Numbered from the stretch's first letter, positions 43,876-53,446 are shown. The stretch: 64,000 nucleotides of DNA from an uncultured Paracoccaceae bacterium (GCA_943787785.1 CALSNT010000009.1:186001-250000), one strand, 5' to 3'. Notes: a model not told the origin generated them from the letters alone. A program made the numbers and translations.

Positions 43876-44457
43876 CTAGCGCGTCAGCACCAGTTTGCGC
43901 CCTTCGATCTCGACCTTCTCAAATCGGCTCAGGTACGGCATTCCCAGCAGCGATCCATCCATGTCGCCGCCATTCACCGACACCCGGACATTGCGATCGG
44001 TAATGTCGCCCAGAGTGACCTCGTCTATCCGCGCATTTGCGGTTCGTACCATGCCGTTGGCCGTATCGGCGCGACCAAGGAAGCTCAGCGTGCTTGGGTC
44101 CAGTCCGGCGCGTTCGGCATCATCGCGACTTAAAACGATGGCGCTGGCGCCTGTATCGACCATGAAACGCACCGGCGCGTCGTTCAGCCTCAGCGTCAGG
44201 TAGTAGTGCCCGTCATTGGCCAGAGGCACTTCGATCTGCCCTTCGCCGGTCACCATGGCGCGGGTCGGCAGAACGTCGCGTGAGATATCCGACCACAGCC
44301 CAACCCCGGCAATCACACCGACAAAGATAAGACCCCAGGCTGCCGCCTGCCGGGCGGTCTTGCCCAGCGACTGCCGGTTTTCCGCGATGAACCAGCCCCC
44401 GACGGCCATGCCGAGCAGGATCAGGTAGAACAATCGTCCGATATTATCGCCATCCAT
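43876..44457 (-). CDS. Membrane-anchored retropepsin-like aspartic protease (TIGR02281 type)
   Basis: A 193-residue protein with two N-terminal hydrophobic helices (about residues 7-22 and 37-53). A single retropepsin-like domain follows, with active-site motif FMVDTGASAIVLSRDDAERA and the flap/closing segment GSLLGMPYLSRFEKVEIEGR. Such clan AA proteases work as dimers. The domain probably faces the periplasm. It precedes the methyltransferase gene on the same strand with a gap of about 110 bases. Confidence 0.85.
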   Translation of the reverse strand: MDGDNIGRLFYLILLGMAVGGWFIAENRQSLGKTARQAAAWGLIFVGVIAGVGLWSDISRDVLPTRAMVTGEGQIEVPLANDGHYYLTLRLNDAPVRFMVDTGASAIVLSRDDAERAGLDPSTLSFLGRADTANGMVRTANARIDEVTLGDITDRNVRVSVNGGDMDGSLLGMPYLSRFEKVEIEGRKLVLTR

Positions 44458-44494
44458 GGGGGGTATTTAGGCATTCCGACTGTCGGCGGAAAGA

Positions 44495-45103
44495 TCAGCC
44501 TGCAATCACGTTGCGGATACCGTCAATTACGAACTGCACAGACAACGCGGCAAGCAACATACCAAGAAGCCGGGTAACGACGTTTATCCCGGTATCTCCC
44601 AGCAGTTTCTCTAGCGGCACAGCGGCCAGAAAAAGCAGAAAGGTCACTACGACGACCGCAACCATGACCAGATAGACACCGACCGTATTACCGACGCTCG
44701 CGGCCTCACCCGTCAACAGGATCATCGACGCCATCGCTCCGGGGCCCGCGATTAAAGGCGTGGCCAGCGGAAACACTGACGGATCATCTGCCGCGCTGGC
44801 TTGCCCTTGCCGACGCTCGGTCCGCCGTTCGAACAGCATGTCGAGTGCGGTCAGGAACAAAAGCACGCCGCCTGCGATGCGGAATGCAGGCATGGAAATC
44901 CCGACAAGCTCCAGCAGGCCCTCACCAAACAGCCCGAAAATCGCCAAAACTGCGGCCGCGATGATACAGGCGCGCAACGCGATTGCACGGCGATGCGCCA
45001 CAGCGCTCCCCGTTGTCAGGGCAACAAACATCGGCGCTAACCCGATTGGATCGATGATCACGAACATCGTCGCGAACGCTGTGAGCAAAAACGCCGTATC
45101 CAT
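44495..45103 (-). CDS. MarC-family integral membrane protein
   Basis: A 202-residue six-helix membrane protein. FATMFVIIDPIGLAPMFVAL and FPLATPLIAGPGAMASMILL are the two diagnostic MarC segments. The start at 45103 is preferred; the frame to 45139 adds a charged leader that runs into the next gene. The physiological substrate of MarC proteins is unresolved. Confidence 0.9.
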   Translation of the reverse strand: MDTAFLLTAFATMFVIIDPIGLAPMFVALTTGSAVAHRRAIALRACIIAAAVLAIFGLFGEGLLELVGISMPAFRIAGGVLLFLTALDMLFERRTERRQGQASAADDPSVFPLATPLIAGPGAMASMILLTGEAASVGNTVGVYLVMVAVVVVTFLLFLAAVPLEKLLGDTGINVVTRLLGMLLAALSVQFVIDGIRNVIAG

Positions 45104-45135
45104 AAGGTTGGGTTTGTCGCGCCTGCGCAGACACG

Positions 45136-46827
45136 TCAAGCTGCGTGGGCATTCCCTTCGCTGTCGAGTGGCTCAAGCCATCCCCGATACGACACGATCA
45201 TTCCAATCAGCGGCGCCGCAATGGTGACGTTGAACCGAAAGCGCCCCTGCTCATCCACATCCTCGAACGCATCGCCGCCGGGAAGGAGCCAGCCCGGCAA
45301 AGGCAACGCCCAAAGCGACCAGCGCCGCGGTATGATCCGTAATCTGTCGCCGTCGACCACTGCCGCCAATCCCACCCGAACCGGGCCGAAACTCTCAACA
45401 ATCAAATGCGCGTTGGCTCCTCGCCCGACGCTTTGATGACTGCGAAATTCAACTCCGTCGAAATCACGGTACCAGCGCTCGCCACCCGCACCATCTGCAA
45501 TCAATGTAACGCTGACCGGCACGTCCGATCCGGTCTGGGGGAACCCGATCCTGCGGGCGATGAGGCGCGCCAGCGGATTGCGGCCACGGCGCACGTCGGC
45601 GCGCCCGGACCAGACATGCTTGCGTTCGACGGTGTGCAAGGCCTGCAAAGCCGGTGGCATTTCCAAGAAGGCACCGGCCAATGTGTTCCGATACAGGTTT
45701 TTCGAGGCAGGCTGATCCTGTCGAAAGCCGGATTTGATACCGTGCTGGGCAAACAGCACCTCGTAATCCGTCAACGACAGGTCGCGGGTCGCGGCCCGCG
45801 CGCCGGGCGGGCGCGATCTGCCCGCTGCAAGATCCCGCAGAAGTACCGCCACTGCCATCGACGGGATCAACGGACCGGCATCCCCTTCGGCCACCAGATG
45901 CCAGCTGGTCGTGGCCTGTTCGTTGTTTCGCAAGCCCTGGACGCGAACAAACATGCCGCCGCGATGTTCGCCATGAGCAAAGATGTTCAGAACCCAAAGG
46001 CACAGCGGCGCCAATGGCGTGAGTCGTGGCAGATTGAACTTGGCGCGCGCCTGCGCCAACAAAACCAGAAAGCGGTGCAGATATCCCGGCACTGGCCCGG
46101 CCCCGATCCAGATTTCCATAACCTCGGGCATCTCTGCAGGGATCACCCGGTGGTCGGGCACATCAACCAGCGAGAATACCCGCATCCCCAGCGGCATCAC
46201 GCCCGGAGCAGAAATGGTGACTCGCCGCGTGTTGCCCAATCCGATGGCTGTCGTCATCTCTCCGCCCTGCATGACGGCGACGGGTTCACCCGCGTACCCC
46301 AGAATGGCCCGCATGACGTTCAACCCGACCTTCGCATGCGGTGACGGGGCAATACCTGCCGAGACGCTGCGGATGTCCATGTGCTTGGCAATCTCGCGCA
46401 GAACTGCCGCCGTCAGAACCGGGAAGCTGCTGACACCCGACAATATCGGAATGCCTGCAGATTTCGCCTCATCATCAAAGCGGCTGATGCCGTCGACGAA
46501 GTCCACGCCGTCTGCCAGATCGAAATACGGGACTTTTGCCGTCAGACACGCCCGAACCACTCCGTAGGGGTCATCGCCATACGCCTGAAACGGCCCGGAG
46601 GCATCGACCAGAGCGTCGTAGCGTTGCGCCTCCAGCGCTTTGGCGACTCCAGCCCGATCCAGTGCCAGCGGAGTTAACTTTGCCACCCCCCGAAACGCTT
46701 CACAAAATGCCTGCGCCTTGGACAGGTTTCGGCCTGCCACGACAAGCTCCGCCCCATCAAGATCCGCCAGAAGCTCGACCACCCGACCGCCAAACGTGCC
46801 GTAGCCGCCCAGAATAAGGACCTTCAT
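45136..46827 (-). CDS. Saccharopine dehydrogenase-like protein fused to DUF4166
   Basis: A 563-residue protein. The N-terminal half (about residues 1-370) is a saccharopine-dehydrogenase/SCCPDH-type NAD(P) fold, starting MKVLILGGYGTFGGRVVELL and with VPYFDLADGVDFVDGISRFD. The C-terminal 170 residues or so look like DUF4166, with GRADVRRGRNPLARLIARRI and WYRDFDGVEFRSHQSVGRGA. The start at 46827 is taken because ATGA overlaps the DCC-family stop. The role is unknown; related fusions occur widely in Proteobacteria. Confidence 0.82.
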   Translation of the reverse strand: MKVLILGGYGTFGGRVVELLADLDGAELVVAGRNLSKAQAFCEAFRGVAKLTPLALDRAGVAKALEAQRYDALVDASGPFQAYGDDPYGVVRACLTAKVPYFDLADGVDFVDGISRFDDEAKSAGIPILSGVSSFPVLTAAVLREIAKHMDIRSVSAGIAPSPHAKVGLNVMRAILGYAGEPVAVMQGGEMTTAIGLGNTRRVTISAPGVMPLGMRVFSLVDVPDHRVIPAEMPEVMEIWIGAGPVPGYLHRFLVLLAQARAKFNLPRLTPLAPLCLWVLNIFAHGEHRGGMFVRVQGLRNNEQATTSWHLVAEGDAGPLIPSMAVAVLLRDLAAGRSRPPGARAATRDLSLTDYEVLFAQHGIKSGFRQDQPASKNLYRNTLAGAFLEMPPALQALHTVERKHVWSGRADVRRGRNPLARLIARRIGFPQTGSDVPVSVTLIADGAGGERWYRDFDGVEFRSHQSVGRGANAHLIVESFGPVRVGLAAVVDGDRLRIIPRRWSLWALPLPGWLLPGGDAFEDVDEQGRFRFNVTIAAPLIGMIVSYRGWLEPLDSEGNAHAA

Positions 46828-47282
46828 TGCAGCAGCCTGCGCTGCACCGCAGGGTCCGGCATTGCACACAGGTCGGCCCGCCCGAACAGTCGATACCGAT
46901 TGCGCGCGACGGCATAGTAAAGCCTGTCCTGAACCGGTTTTGGCAAAACGCGCAATACTCCAAGCGCGCGCCATACGCCGCCCAGTCGCCCCGCGACCCG
47001 GATAACGGCATCCAACGAGGAATAGGGCACGCCCTGATCCAGATAGAGCCACGACGACGGGTCATCCGGGTCCAGCCCATGCCGCACCAGCAGTTTGCGC
47101 CCCAGATCAGATTGCATCGGCACAATGCGGAATTCGCCCCGCGTATCGTTCTTCGCAATCCACCGCGCCCCCCGCGCACAGATGGCGCAGTTTGCGTCCA
47201 TGACCGTCAAATGGGCGATGTCGGACACATCGCTTGGCGTCGACTGGGCGTGACGGTCAATAGGCGAAGAATTTTGCCTCAT
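46824..47282 (-). CDS. DCC-family (DUF393) thiol-disulfide protein
   Basis: A 152-residue protein of the DUF393/DCC family. The motif is VMDANCAICARGARWIAKND, that is Asp-x-x-Cys-x-x-Cys, followed by FRIVPMQSDLGRKLLVRHGL. The DCC group is predicted to have a thioredoxin-like fold. Its stop overlaps the saccharopine-dehydrogenase-like start, so the two are co-translated. Confidence 0.85.
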   Translation of the reverse strand: MRQNSSPIDRHAQSTPSDVSDIAHLTVMDANCAICARGARWIAKNDTRGEFRIVPMQSDLGRKLLVRHGLDPDDPSSWLYLDQGVPYSSLDAVIRVAGRLGGVWRALGVLRVLPKPVQDRLYYAVARNRYRLFGRADLCAMPDPAVQRRLLQ

Positions 47283-47399
47283 ATCTGATAATTAGGCGGT
47301 CAACCGACCGAGGGCAACGGGCCGTTGTGTCGCGCCGTAGGTGTGTCGGTCGACATGGTTGCATTGATCGGCGCGGCACCACGTCTCCCTATCCGATGC

Positions 47400-48092
47400 A
47401 TGGATCAAAACTCTCCGAGACACCGAACGCCCCGTTTGACCCGTGATCTCGTCGATAAGCTGCCCGCCAGCATTGACGATCCGGGTGCGTTGCCCGAGCT
47501 CGCCGTGCTCCAGACCGAGGCGTTTTTTGACTCCACCCTCAAGGATGTTCTGGCCAACAGGCCTGATAGCCCGCTGTGGGTTTTCGCCTTCAGCTCTCTG
47601 ATCTGGAAACCCGGATTCGAGGAGGCTGATCGTCGCGTCGCCGATGCACAGGGCTGGCACCGCGCCCTCTGTCTTGGACCCGACACGCGCTATCGAGGCA
47701 ATCCCGACGCGCCCGGGTATGCCCTTTCCTTAGATATCGGCGGCAGTTGTCGAGGGGTTGCGCTGCAATTGCCCGACGCTGATCTGGATGCAACGCTGGA
47801 CACCCTGCTCCGCCGCGAACCACCATTCCCACCGGTTTGGGTCGAGGCTTCGACAGATGACGGCCCGCTGACCTGCCTGGCCTTCGTCACACACCGCGAT
47901 CTGCCGGGGTATGTGGGTGACCTCGACCTGGCCGAGATCGCCGCTGACCTGTCACGCGCCGTTGGTCTGTTCGGATCGGCCCCGGATTACCTGTTGAACA
48001 CCGTCCAGAACCTTGAAGACGCCAGCATCCACGACCCGTATCTGTGGGATTTGCAGGACCGTGTGGCGCGGTATCTTGAGGCGATGGAGTAG
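47400..48092 (+). CDS. ChaC-like gamma-glutamylcyclotransferase
   Basis: A 230-residue cytoplasmic enzyme that cleaves glutathione to 5-oxoproline and Cys-Gly. LWVFAFSSLIWKPGFEEADR is the substrate-binding YGSL-like motif and GVALQLPDADLDATLDTLLR precedes the catalytic region with FPPVWVEAS. The ATG at 47400 is chosen; the frame to 47325 adds an untypical leader. It is convergent with the ABC-F gene with only 4 bases between. Confidence 0.87.
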   Translation: MDQNSPRHRTPRLTRDLVDKLPASIDDPGALPELAVLQTEAFFDSTLKDVLANRPDSPLWVFAFSSLIWKPGFEEADRRVADAQGWHRALCLGPDTRYRGNPDAPGYALSLDIGGSCRGVALQLPDADLDATLDTLLRREPPFPPVWVEASTDDGPLTCLAFVTHRDLPGYVGDLDLAEIAADLSRAVGLFGSAPDYLLNTVQNLEDASIHDPYLWDLQDRVARYLEAME

Positions 48093-48096
48093 GGGG

Positions 48097-49935
48097 TTAG
48101 CCCGCGGCTTCCAGCTTTTCCGCCGCCGCCATCCACATCGCTTCTGCCCGTTCCAGTCCGCCCATCACCTCGGCGTATTTCTTCTGCCAGGTAGCGGCCT
48201 GGTTGGCCATTCCGGGTTCGTACATCTCGGGATCAGCCAGCTTCTTGGCCAGCTTGTCGCGCATGTCGTTTAGCTTCTCGACCCGTGCTTCGCATTTCTT
48301 TACTTCGGATTTCAACGCCAGCCGGTCGTCGCGGCTGATCGCCTTCGGGGCCGGTTTGACCTTCTGCGCTGGCGCGTCACGGGTCAGCAGCATCTTGCGA
48401 TACGACTCGAGATCCCCCTCATAGGGCGCGACCCTCCCGCCGCTGACAAGCCACAGGCGGTCCGCGACCAACGACAGCAAGTGCATGTCGTGGCTGACCA
48501 AAATCACCGCGCCGGTATAGGCCGTCAACGCCTCAACCAGCCCTTCACGGCTTTCCATATCCAGGTGGTTTGTCGGCTCATCCAAAATCAGCAGATGCGG
48601 CGCGTCGATGGTCGCCAGCATCAGCGACAGCCGCGCCTTCTGCCCGCCCGACAGCCGCCCGACCAGCGTTTCGGCCTGTTCCGCGCCGATCCCGAAGCCG
48701 CCCAGACGCGCCCGCAGTTTCGCAGGCGTTTCAGTCGGTCGCAGCAGCCGGATATGGTCGATGGGGGTCTCATCGACAAACAGCTCATCCACCTGATGCT
48801 GAGCGAAATATCCGACCCGCAACTTGGACGAGGTCGTGACCCGCCCTCCCATCGCCACCAGCTTACCGGCCAGCAGTTTGGACAGTGTCGATTTCCCTTC
48901 GCCATTGCGGCCCAACAGCGCGATCCGGTCGTCCTGGTCGATCCGCAACGTCAGTTTCGACAGGACCACCAGGTCGCCATAACCCACGCTGGCGCTTTCC
49001 ATCGCCACGATCGGCGGCGACAATTCCTCCGGGCTGGGGAAAGAAAACCGACGCAGCGCCGCCTCGGCAGGCGTGGTGATCGGCTTCATCTTGGCGATCA
49101 TCTTCAACCGGCTCTGCGCTTGCACGGCCTTGCTGGCCTTGTAACGGAACCGATCCACGAACGACTGCAGATGCGCGCGGCGCGCTTCCTGCTTCTTCGC
49201 CTCAGCTTCCGCCGCCGCCAGCCGCGCCGCGCGGGTTTCGGCGAAGGTATCGTAATCGCCCTGATACAGCGTCAGCTTGCGGTCCTCGAGATGCAGGATC
49301 GCGCCTACGGCCCGGTTCAACAGCCCCCGGTCGTGGCTGATAATGATGACCGTATGCGGGTATTTCGCAAGGTAGCTTTCCAGCCACAGCGCGCCTTCCA
49401 GATCGAGGTAGTTGGTCGGTTCGTCCAGCAACAGCAAATCAGGCGCGGCAAACAGCACACCCGCCAGCGCAACCCGCATCCGCCAGCCGCCCGAGAAATC
49501 CGAACACGGCATCGCCTGTTCTTCCTGCGTGAACCCCAGCCCCTTCAGAATCGCGGATGCGCGCCCCTCAGCTGACCACGCATCAATATCTGCCAGCCGG
49601 GTCTGGACTTCGGCAATCCGGGTGGCGTCAGTTGCCGTCTCGGCCTCGGCCAGCAGCTCGGCGCGCTCGGTGTCGGCGGCCAGCACCGTGTTCAGCAGCG
49701 AAACCTCGTTTGCCGGAACCTCCTGTGCCACGCCGCCGATCCGGGCGCGGCTGGGCAGACGAATATCGCCCCCCTCCAACACCAGCTCCTCGCGGATCAG
49801 CTTGAAGAGGGTGGTCTTGCCGGTTCCATTACGCCCGACAAGGCCGACCTTGTGCCCTTCGGGGATATTGGCCGAAGCTCCTTCGAACAGAGGGCGGCCT
49901 TCGATGGAATAGCGTATGTCGCGAATGCTCAGCAT
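48097..49935 (-). CDS. ABC-F family ATP-binding protein
   Basis: A 612-residue soluble protein with two ABC ATPase domains and no membrane segments, typical of ABC-F translation factors. The Walker A motifs are GLVGRNGTGKTTLFKLI and ALLGRNGEGKSTLSKLLAG. The signatures are SDFSGGWRMRVALAGVL and RLSGGQKARLSLMLATID, with Walker B LLLDEPTNYLDLEG and LILDEPTNHLDMES. The inter-domain linker (about 225-300) and a basic C-terminal coiled coil (about 525-600) are present. The start at 49935 is chosen for MLSIRDIRYSIEG; an upstream TTG at 49971 lacks support. Confidence 0.93.
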   Translation of the reverse strand: MLSIRDIRYSIEGRPLFEGASANIPEGHKVGLVGRNGTGKTTLFKLIREELVLEGGDIRLPSRARIGGVAQEVPANEVSLLNTVLAADTERAELLAEAETATDATRIAEVQTRLADIDAWSAEGRASAILKGLGFTQEEQAMPCSDFSGGWRMRVALAGVLFAAPDLLLLDEPTNYLDLEGALWLESYLAKYPHTVIIISHDRGLLNRAVGAILHLEDRKLTLYQGDYDTFAETRAARLAAAEAEAKKQEARRAHLQSFVDRFRYKASKAVQAQSRLKMIAKMKPITTPAEAALRRFSFPSPEELSPPIVAMESASVGYGDLVVLSKLTLRIDQDDRIALLGRNGEGKSTLSKLLAGKLVAMGGRVTTSSKLRVGYFAQHQVDELFVDETPIDHIRLLRPTETPAKLRARLGGFGIGAEQAETLVGRLSGGQKARLSLMLATIDAPHLLILDEPTNHLDMESREGLVEALTAYTGAVILVSHDMHLLSLVADRLWLVSGGRVAPYEGDLESYRKMLLTRDAPAQKVKPAPKAISRDDRLALKSEVKKCEARVEKLNDMRDKLAKKLADPEMYEPGMANQAATWQKKYAEVMGGLERAEAMWMAAAEKLEAAG

Positions 49936-50100
49936 GGGGCGGGCAATGCCTGAGGTGGGGGGCGGCGTCAATCAGGCGGTGACGCCCCTGACAAAATTCC
50001 CGATCTTCATACCATCATTTGCGCTAAAATTCCTCCTCCGGAGGCATCGACCTATTTATGAAACCATCCTGAAACGACCGCTCGAGGCATGATCGCCATG

Positions 50101-50742
50101 TCACCCCCGGCTGGTCAGCAATCGCAATCCAGCCAACGCGAAGAACGTGCCCAGAACCCCCTGAATAATCCGCCGCGACCGTCCGTACAGTCGCACCATA
50201 ACCGGCGTTGAAAACAGAGCCGCATACATCAGGTGGATCGCAATCGACAGAACGAACGTCCCAATCACAATGACTGCAGCGACCCAGATAGGGGCGCCCT
50301 GTTTCAGACCCAGCGAGATGATCGCGATCCACGCCAACGCGGCCTTTGGGTTGGTCATCTGGATGATATATCCGCGTTTGAGATACCCCAGCGGAGTCCG
50401 CCGCCCTCCGGCCAGTTCCGTCGCTTCGATGTCGTGGCTTGAGGTCGCCGATCTCAACGATTTATACGCCAGCCACAGTAGGTAAAGCCCACCGAAAATC
50501 TTGATCGCCAGCAGCGCCGAGGCATATGTGGCAAGGATCGCCGACAGCCCGAAAACAGTCAGTAGCGCCCAGGTGAATGACCCGGTCGCCACCCCAAGCG
50601 CCAGTGCCATACCAGACGAGCGCCCGACAGACATCGAGGTGCCGATGACCGCAAGAATGTTGGGTCCCGGACTGGCGATGGCCAGCAGGAATGCTGAATA
50701 CGCCAGTAGGATTCCGGGAAGATAGATTGTCAGATTCTCCAT
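50101..50742 (-). CDS. LysE/RhtB-family amino-acid exporter
   Basis: A 213-residue inner-membrane exporter with about six helices. LAIASPGPNILAVIGTSMSV is the family N-terminal motif, and RGYIIQMTNPKAALAWIAI is the second conserved segment (NPK). It is divergent from the aldo/keto reductase over about 200 bases in which I see no obvious feature. The exported amino acid or derivative is unknown. Confidence 0.9.
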   Translation of the reverse strand: MENLTIYLPGILLAYSAFLLAIASPGPNILAVIGTSMSVGRSSGMALALGVATGSFTWALLTVFGLSAILATYASALLAIKIFGGLYLLWLAYKSLRSATSSHDIEATELAGGRRTPLGYLKRGYIIQMTNPKAALAWIAIISLGLKQGAPIWVAAVIVIGTFVLSIAIHLMYAALFSTPVMVRLYGRSRRIIQGVLGTFFALAGLRLLTSRG

Positions 50743-50943
50743 GATCCAGCCCCTTGGGTATTGCCATTTGTTCTTACAATGTTCTCGGATTCTCTACTTG
50801 GCAAGACGAAACCCGTGCCGGTCCCCATCCCGGCGTCAAAGCCGCGCGTTCGTGCGCCGCAAGAGATGCACAGGCAAAATCATCCGGCTTGCCACCGCAC
50901 CTCGGGCCGCTATCACTTAGGCAACCAACGAAGGACACCGCAG

Positions 50944-51978
50944 ATGAAACGGATGACACTAGGCCGCACAGGCATCGACGTATCGGAGTTTTGCCTTGGC
51001 TCGATGACTTGGGGCACGCAGAACTCCGAGGCCGAGGCCCACGAACAGATCGACCACGCACTCGGCCGGGGATGCGATTTCATCGACACCGCCGAGATGT
51101 ATCCGGTGAACCCGGTCAGCAAGGAAACGGTTGGCCGCACCGAGGAGATCATCGGAACCTGGAACGCCAAAGGGCGGCGCGATGAGGTGGTCATCGCCAC
51201 GAAGATGAGCGGTGACATTGCCATGGTGCGCGACGGGCGAGGCATCAATCCGGCCGATCTGAAGGTTGCGCTGGATGGCACGTTAAAGCGGCTGCAGACC
51301 GACTATGTCGACCTCTACCAGTTTCACTGGCCGAACCGGGGCTCGTTCCATTTTCGCAAGGTCTGGAACTATGACCCCTCGGGCCACGACGCCCCGGCGA
51401 TCCGCCAACACATGGCCGACGTCATGGGTGCACTGGAGGAGGTGCAGGAGGCTGGGAAGATACGCGCATTCGGGCTGTCCAACGACAGTGTCTGGGGCAC
51501 GATGGGCTGGATGAGGGCCGCTGAATCCGGCGGCCCCCGCGTCGCGTCGATCCAGAACGAATACTCGCTGATGTGTCGCCAGTACGACACCGATCTGGCC
51601 GAGATGGCGGTTCATGAGGATGTGACGCTGCTGGCATTCAGCCCGCTGGCCTGCGGCATCCTGTCGGGCAAATACCTCGACGGAGCGGTTCCGAAAGGCA
51701 CCCGCCTGGACCTGACCCCCGGCCTTGGCGGGCGAATATCGGCGCGGATGGACGACGCGGTGCGCGCCTATCTGGGCGTAGCGGCGAAGCATGGGCTGGA
51801 CCTGGTGCAGATGGCGCTGGCCTGGACGCGCACGCGCCCCTTCCCGACGATCCCGATCTTCGGTGCAACGACAATGGCGCAGCTGGACACGGCGCTGGGC
51901 GCGGCGGACCTAGAACTGGGGAATGAGGTGCTGAACGACATTGCCGAGGCGCACAAGGCGCATCCGATGCCTTTTTAG
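50944..51978 (+). CDS. Aldo/keto reductase (Tas-like)
   Basis: A 344-residue NADPH-dependent aldo/keto reductase. MTLGRTGIDVSEFCLGSMTW starts the barrel. FIDTAEMYPVNPVSKETVG holds the catalytic Asp and Tyr, VVIATKM the lysine, and YVDLYQFHWPNRGSFHF the His. The C-terminal IPIFGATTMAQLDTALGAAD binds the cofactor phosphate. AAGGA lies 8 bases before the ATG. The long insertion at PNRGSFHFRKVWNYDPSGHD fits the Tas subgroup. Confidence 0.92.
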   Translation: MKRMTLGRTGIDVSEFCLGSMTWGTQNSEAEAHEQIDHALGRGCDFIDTAEMYPVNPVSKETVGRTEEIIGTWNAKGRRDEVVIATKMSGDIAMVRDGRGINPADLKVALDGTLKRLQTDYVDLYQFHWPNRGSFHFRKVWNYDPSGHDAPAIRQHMADVMGALEEVQEAGKIRAFGLSNDSVWGTMGWMRAAESGGPRVASIQNEYSLMCRQYDTDLAEMAVHEDVTLLAFSPLACGILSGKYLDGAVPKGTRLDLTPGLGGRISARMDDAVRAYLGVAAKHGLDLVQMALAWTRTRPFPTIPIFGATTMAQLDTALGAADLELGNEVLNDIAEAHKAHPMPF

Positions 51979-52296
51979 GGTGTAGGGAAATCCGGTGAGT
52001 TTGGTCTGATCCGGTTGATCGGAGGCACATTTGAAAACATATCAAACGACTTGGTGGCAATATATCAAACGCCCATTTTGGGTAACATTTTGCGTGTGCC
52101 ACTTTTTGGGGTCATTGATAATATTCGCTTCTGAAACGGTACAGGAATCGACGAAAGGCCCATTGGTCTAACTCGTTTTCTGGGCAACTTGGCCTACATT
52201 TACGGCGATAATTTTGTGGGAATGGCTCAAGTTCAAGCGAAATAAAAGAGAATAGGCGCGAGGATCTGATCCGCCCGGAATCAAGCCCGAATGGGC
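51979..52296. other. Intergenic stretch with no recognised gene
   Basis: This 318-base stretch follows the aldo/keto reductase and is unusually AT-rich around 52020-52250 compared with its surroundings. It contains TATCAAACGACTTGG and the similar TATCAAACGCCCATT near 52037 and 52063. No coding frame with plausible start and ribosome site was seen. The candidate RNA element begins immediately after it. Confidence 0.5.
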
Positions 52297-52443
52297 GCCG
52301 GGCGAGCGCCTGTCTGCGCCCCAGGGCAGGCGCTCTTGCGAGGCAGCTCAAACCACTGTGAATAGAGTTTTCTCTGCACGATAAATTGCCCCAAACAAAC
52401 GTCGCTGCGCCTACCCGCAGACAGGCACCCGCCCGGCTTGTGC
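52297..52443 (-). ncRNA. Candidate structured RNA or dispersed repeat, copy B
   Basis: A 147-base element collinear with copy A at 31.8 kb. The outer arms GCCGGGCGAGCGCCTGTC plus TGCG (52297-52318) and CGCAGACAGGCACCCGCC plus CGGC (52416-52437) pair over 22 positions. The inner part of the stem differs from copy A on both sides in a compensating way (TCTGCG/CGCAGA here, ACC/GGT there). ATAAATTGCCCC (52381-52392) and CGTCGCTGCGC (52400-52410) have exactly the spacing seen in copy A. The two imperfect contacts become G-U on the minus strand. Small minus-strand frames through it look like shadows. Confidence 0.6.
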
Positions 52444-52531
52444 TCTTTTGCAACCAACCAACCCAACACCCCCCTTGCCACACGCTTCATTTCCCTGTCA
52501 CCTGCCCTAAAAACGCCGGGGGGACGCCACC

Positions 52532-53446
52532 ATGCCATTGACCATGAACCGAGAGGTCTTCATCACCTGCGCCGTGACTGGCTCCGGATCTACCCAGGAC
52601 CGCAGCCCGCATGTGCCGCGCTCTCCGAAACAAATCGCCGACAGCGCCATCGCGGCGGCCAAGGCCGGGGCGGCGGTGGTCCATTGCCATGTCCGCGACC
52701 CCGACACCGGCGCGCCAAGCCGTGACTTGAAGTTCTATCGCGAAGTCACGGACCGCATTCGGGATTCCGAGGTTGACGCGGTGCTGAACCTGACCTCGGG
52801 CATGGGCGGCGACATGGTCTTCGGCGGCACCGCGAACCCGCTGCCGCTGGCCGAAGGGACGGACATGGCCGGGGCAGAGGAGCGCGTCGCCCATGTGCTG
52901 GAATGCCGGCCAGAGATCACGACGCTGGACTGCGGCACGATGAACTTTGCCGAAGCCGATTACGTCATGACCAACACCCCCGGCATGTTACAGTCCATGG
53001 GCCGCCTGATGACCGAGGCCGGCGCGAAGCCGGAAATCGAGGCCTTCGACACAGGCCACCTCTGGTACGCCAAGCAACTGGTGGCCGACGGCGTTCTGGA
53101 AAACCCGGCACTGGTGCAACTGTGCATGGGGGTGCCCTGGGGCGCGCCGGATGATCTTAATACCTTCATGTCAATGGTGAACAACGTCCCCCAAGATTGG
53201 ACTTTTTCTTCATTTTCTCTGGGTCGTAACCAAATGCCTTATGTCGCCGCCGCGGTTCTGTCCGGAGGCAATGTGCGGGTCGGGCTGGAAGATAATCTGA
53301 TGCTGGATCGCGGCGTTCTGGCCACTAACGAAGCGCTGGTCGCGCGCGCGGTGGAGATCGTCGAACGGATGGGTGCGACGGTCATCGGACCGCAAGCGGT
53401 GCGCGATAATCTGGGGCTGACCAAACGCGCGCCGGTGAACGGTTGA
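52532..53446 (+). CDS. Beta-keto acid cleavage enzyme (BKACE/DUF849), probable 3-dehydrocarnitine cleavage enzyme
   Basis: A 304-residue zinc-dependent TIM-barrel enzyme. In carnitine degradation, BKACE enzymes convert 3-dehydrocarnitine plus acetyl-CoA into betainyl-CoA plus acetoacetate. AAVVHCHVRDPDTGAPSRD holds the two zinc histidines. ITTLDCGTMNFAEADYVMTN and GNVRVGLEDNLMLDRGVLAT are conserved active-site segments. The upstream ribosome site is GGGGGGA. The carnitine dehydrogenase-thioesterase gene 750 bases downstream supports the carnitine assignment within this broad family. Confidence 0.88.
   Translation: MPLTMNREVFITCAVTGSGSTQDRSPHVPRSPKQIADSAIAAAKAGAAVVHCHVRDPDTGAPSRDLKFYREVTDRIRDSEVDAVLNLTSGMGGDMVFGGTANPLPLAEGTDMAGAEERVAHVLECRPEITTLDCGTMNFAEADYVMTNTPGMLQSMGRLMTEAGAKPEIEAFDTGHLWYAKQLVADGVLENPALVQLCMGVPWGAPDDLNTFMSMVNNVPQDWTFSSFSLGRNQMPYVAAAVLSGGNVRVGLEDNLMLDRGVLATNEALVARAVEIVERMGATVIGPQAVRDNLGLTKRAPVNG

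Noticed and set aside
52112-52483. Minus-strand frames of 85-123 codons through the intergenic element
   Set aside because: They run through the structured element, are not preserved in the matching frame of copy A, and carry no domain.
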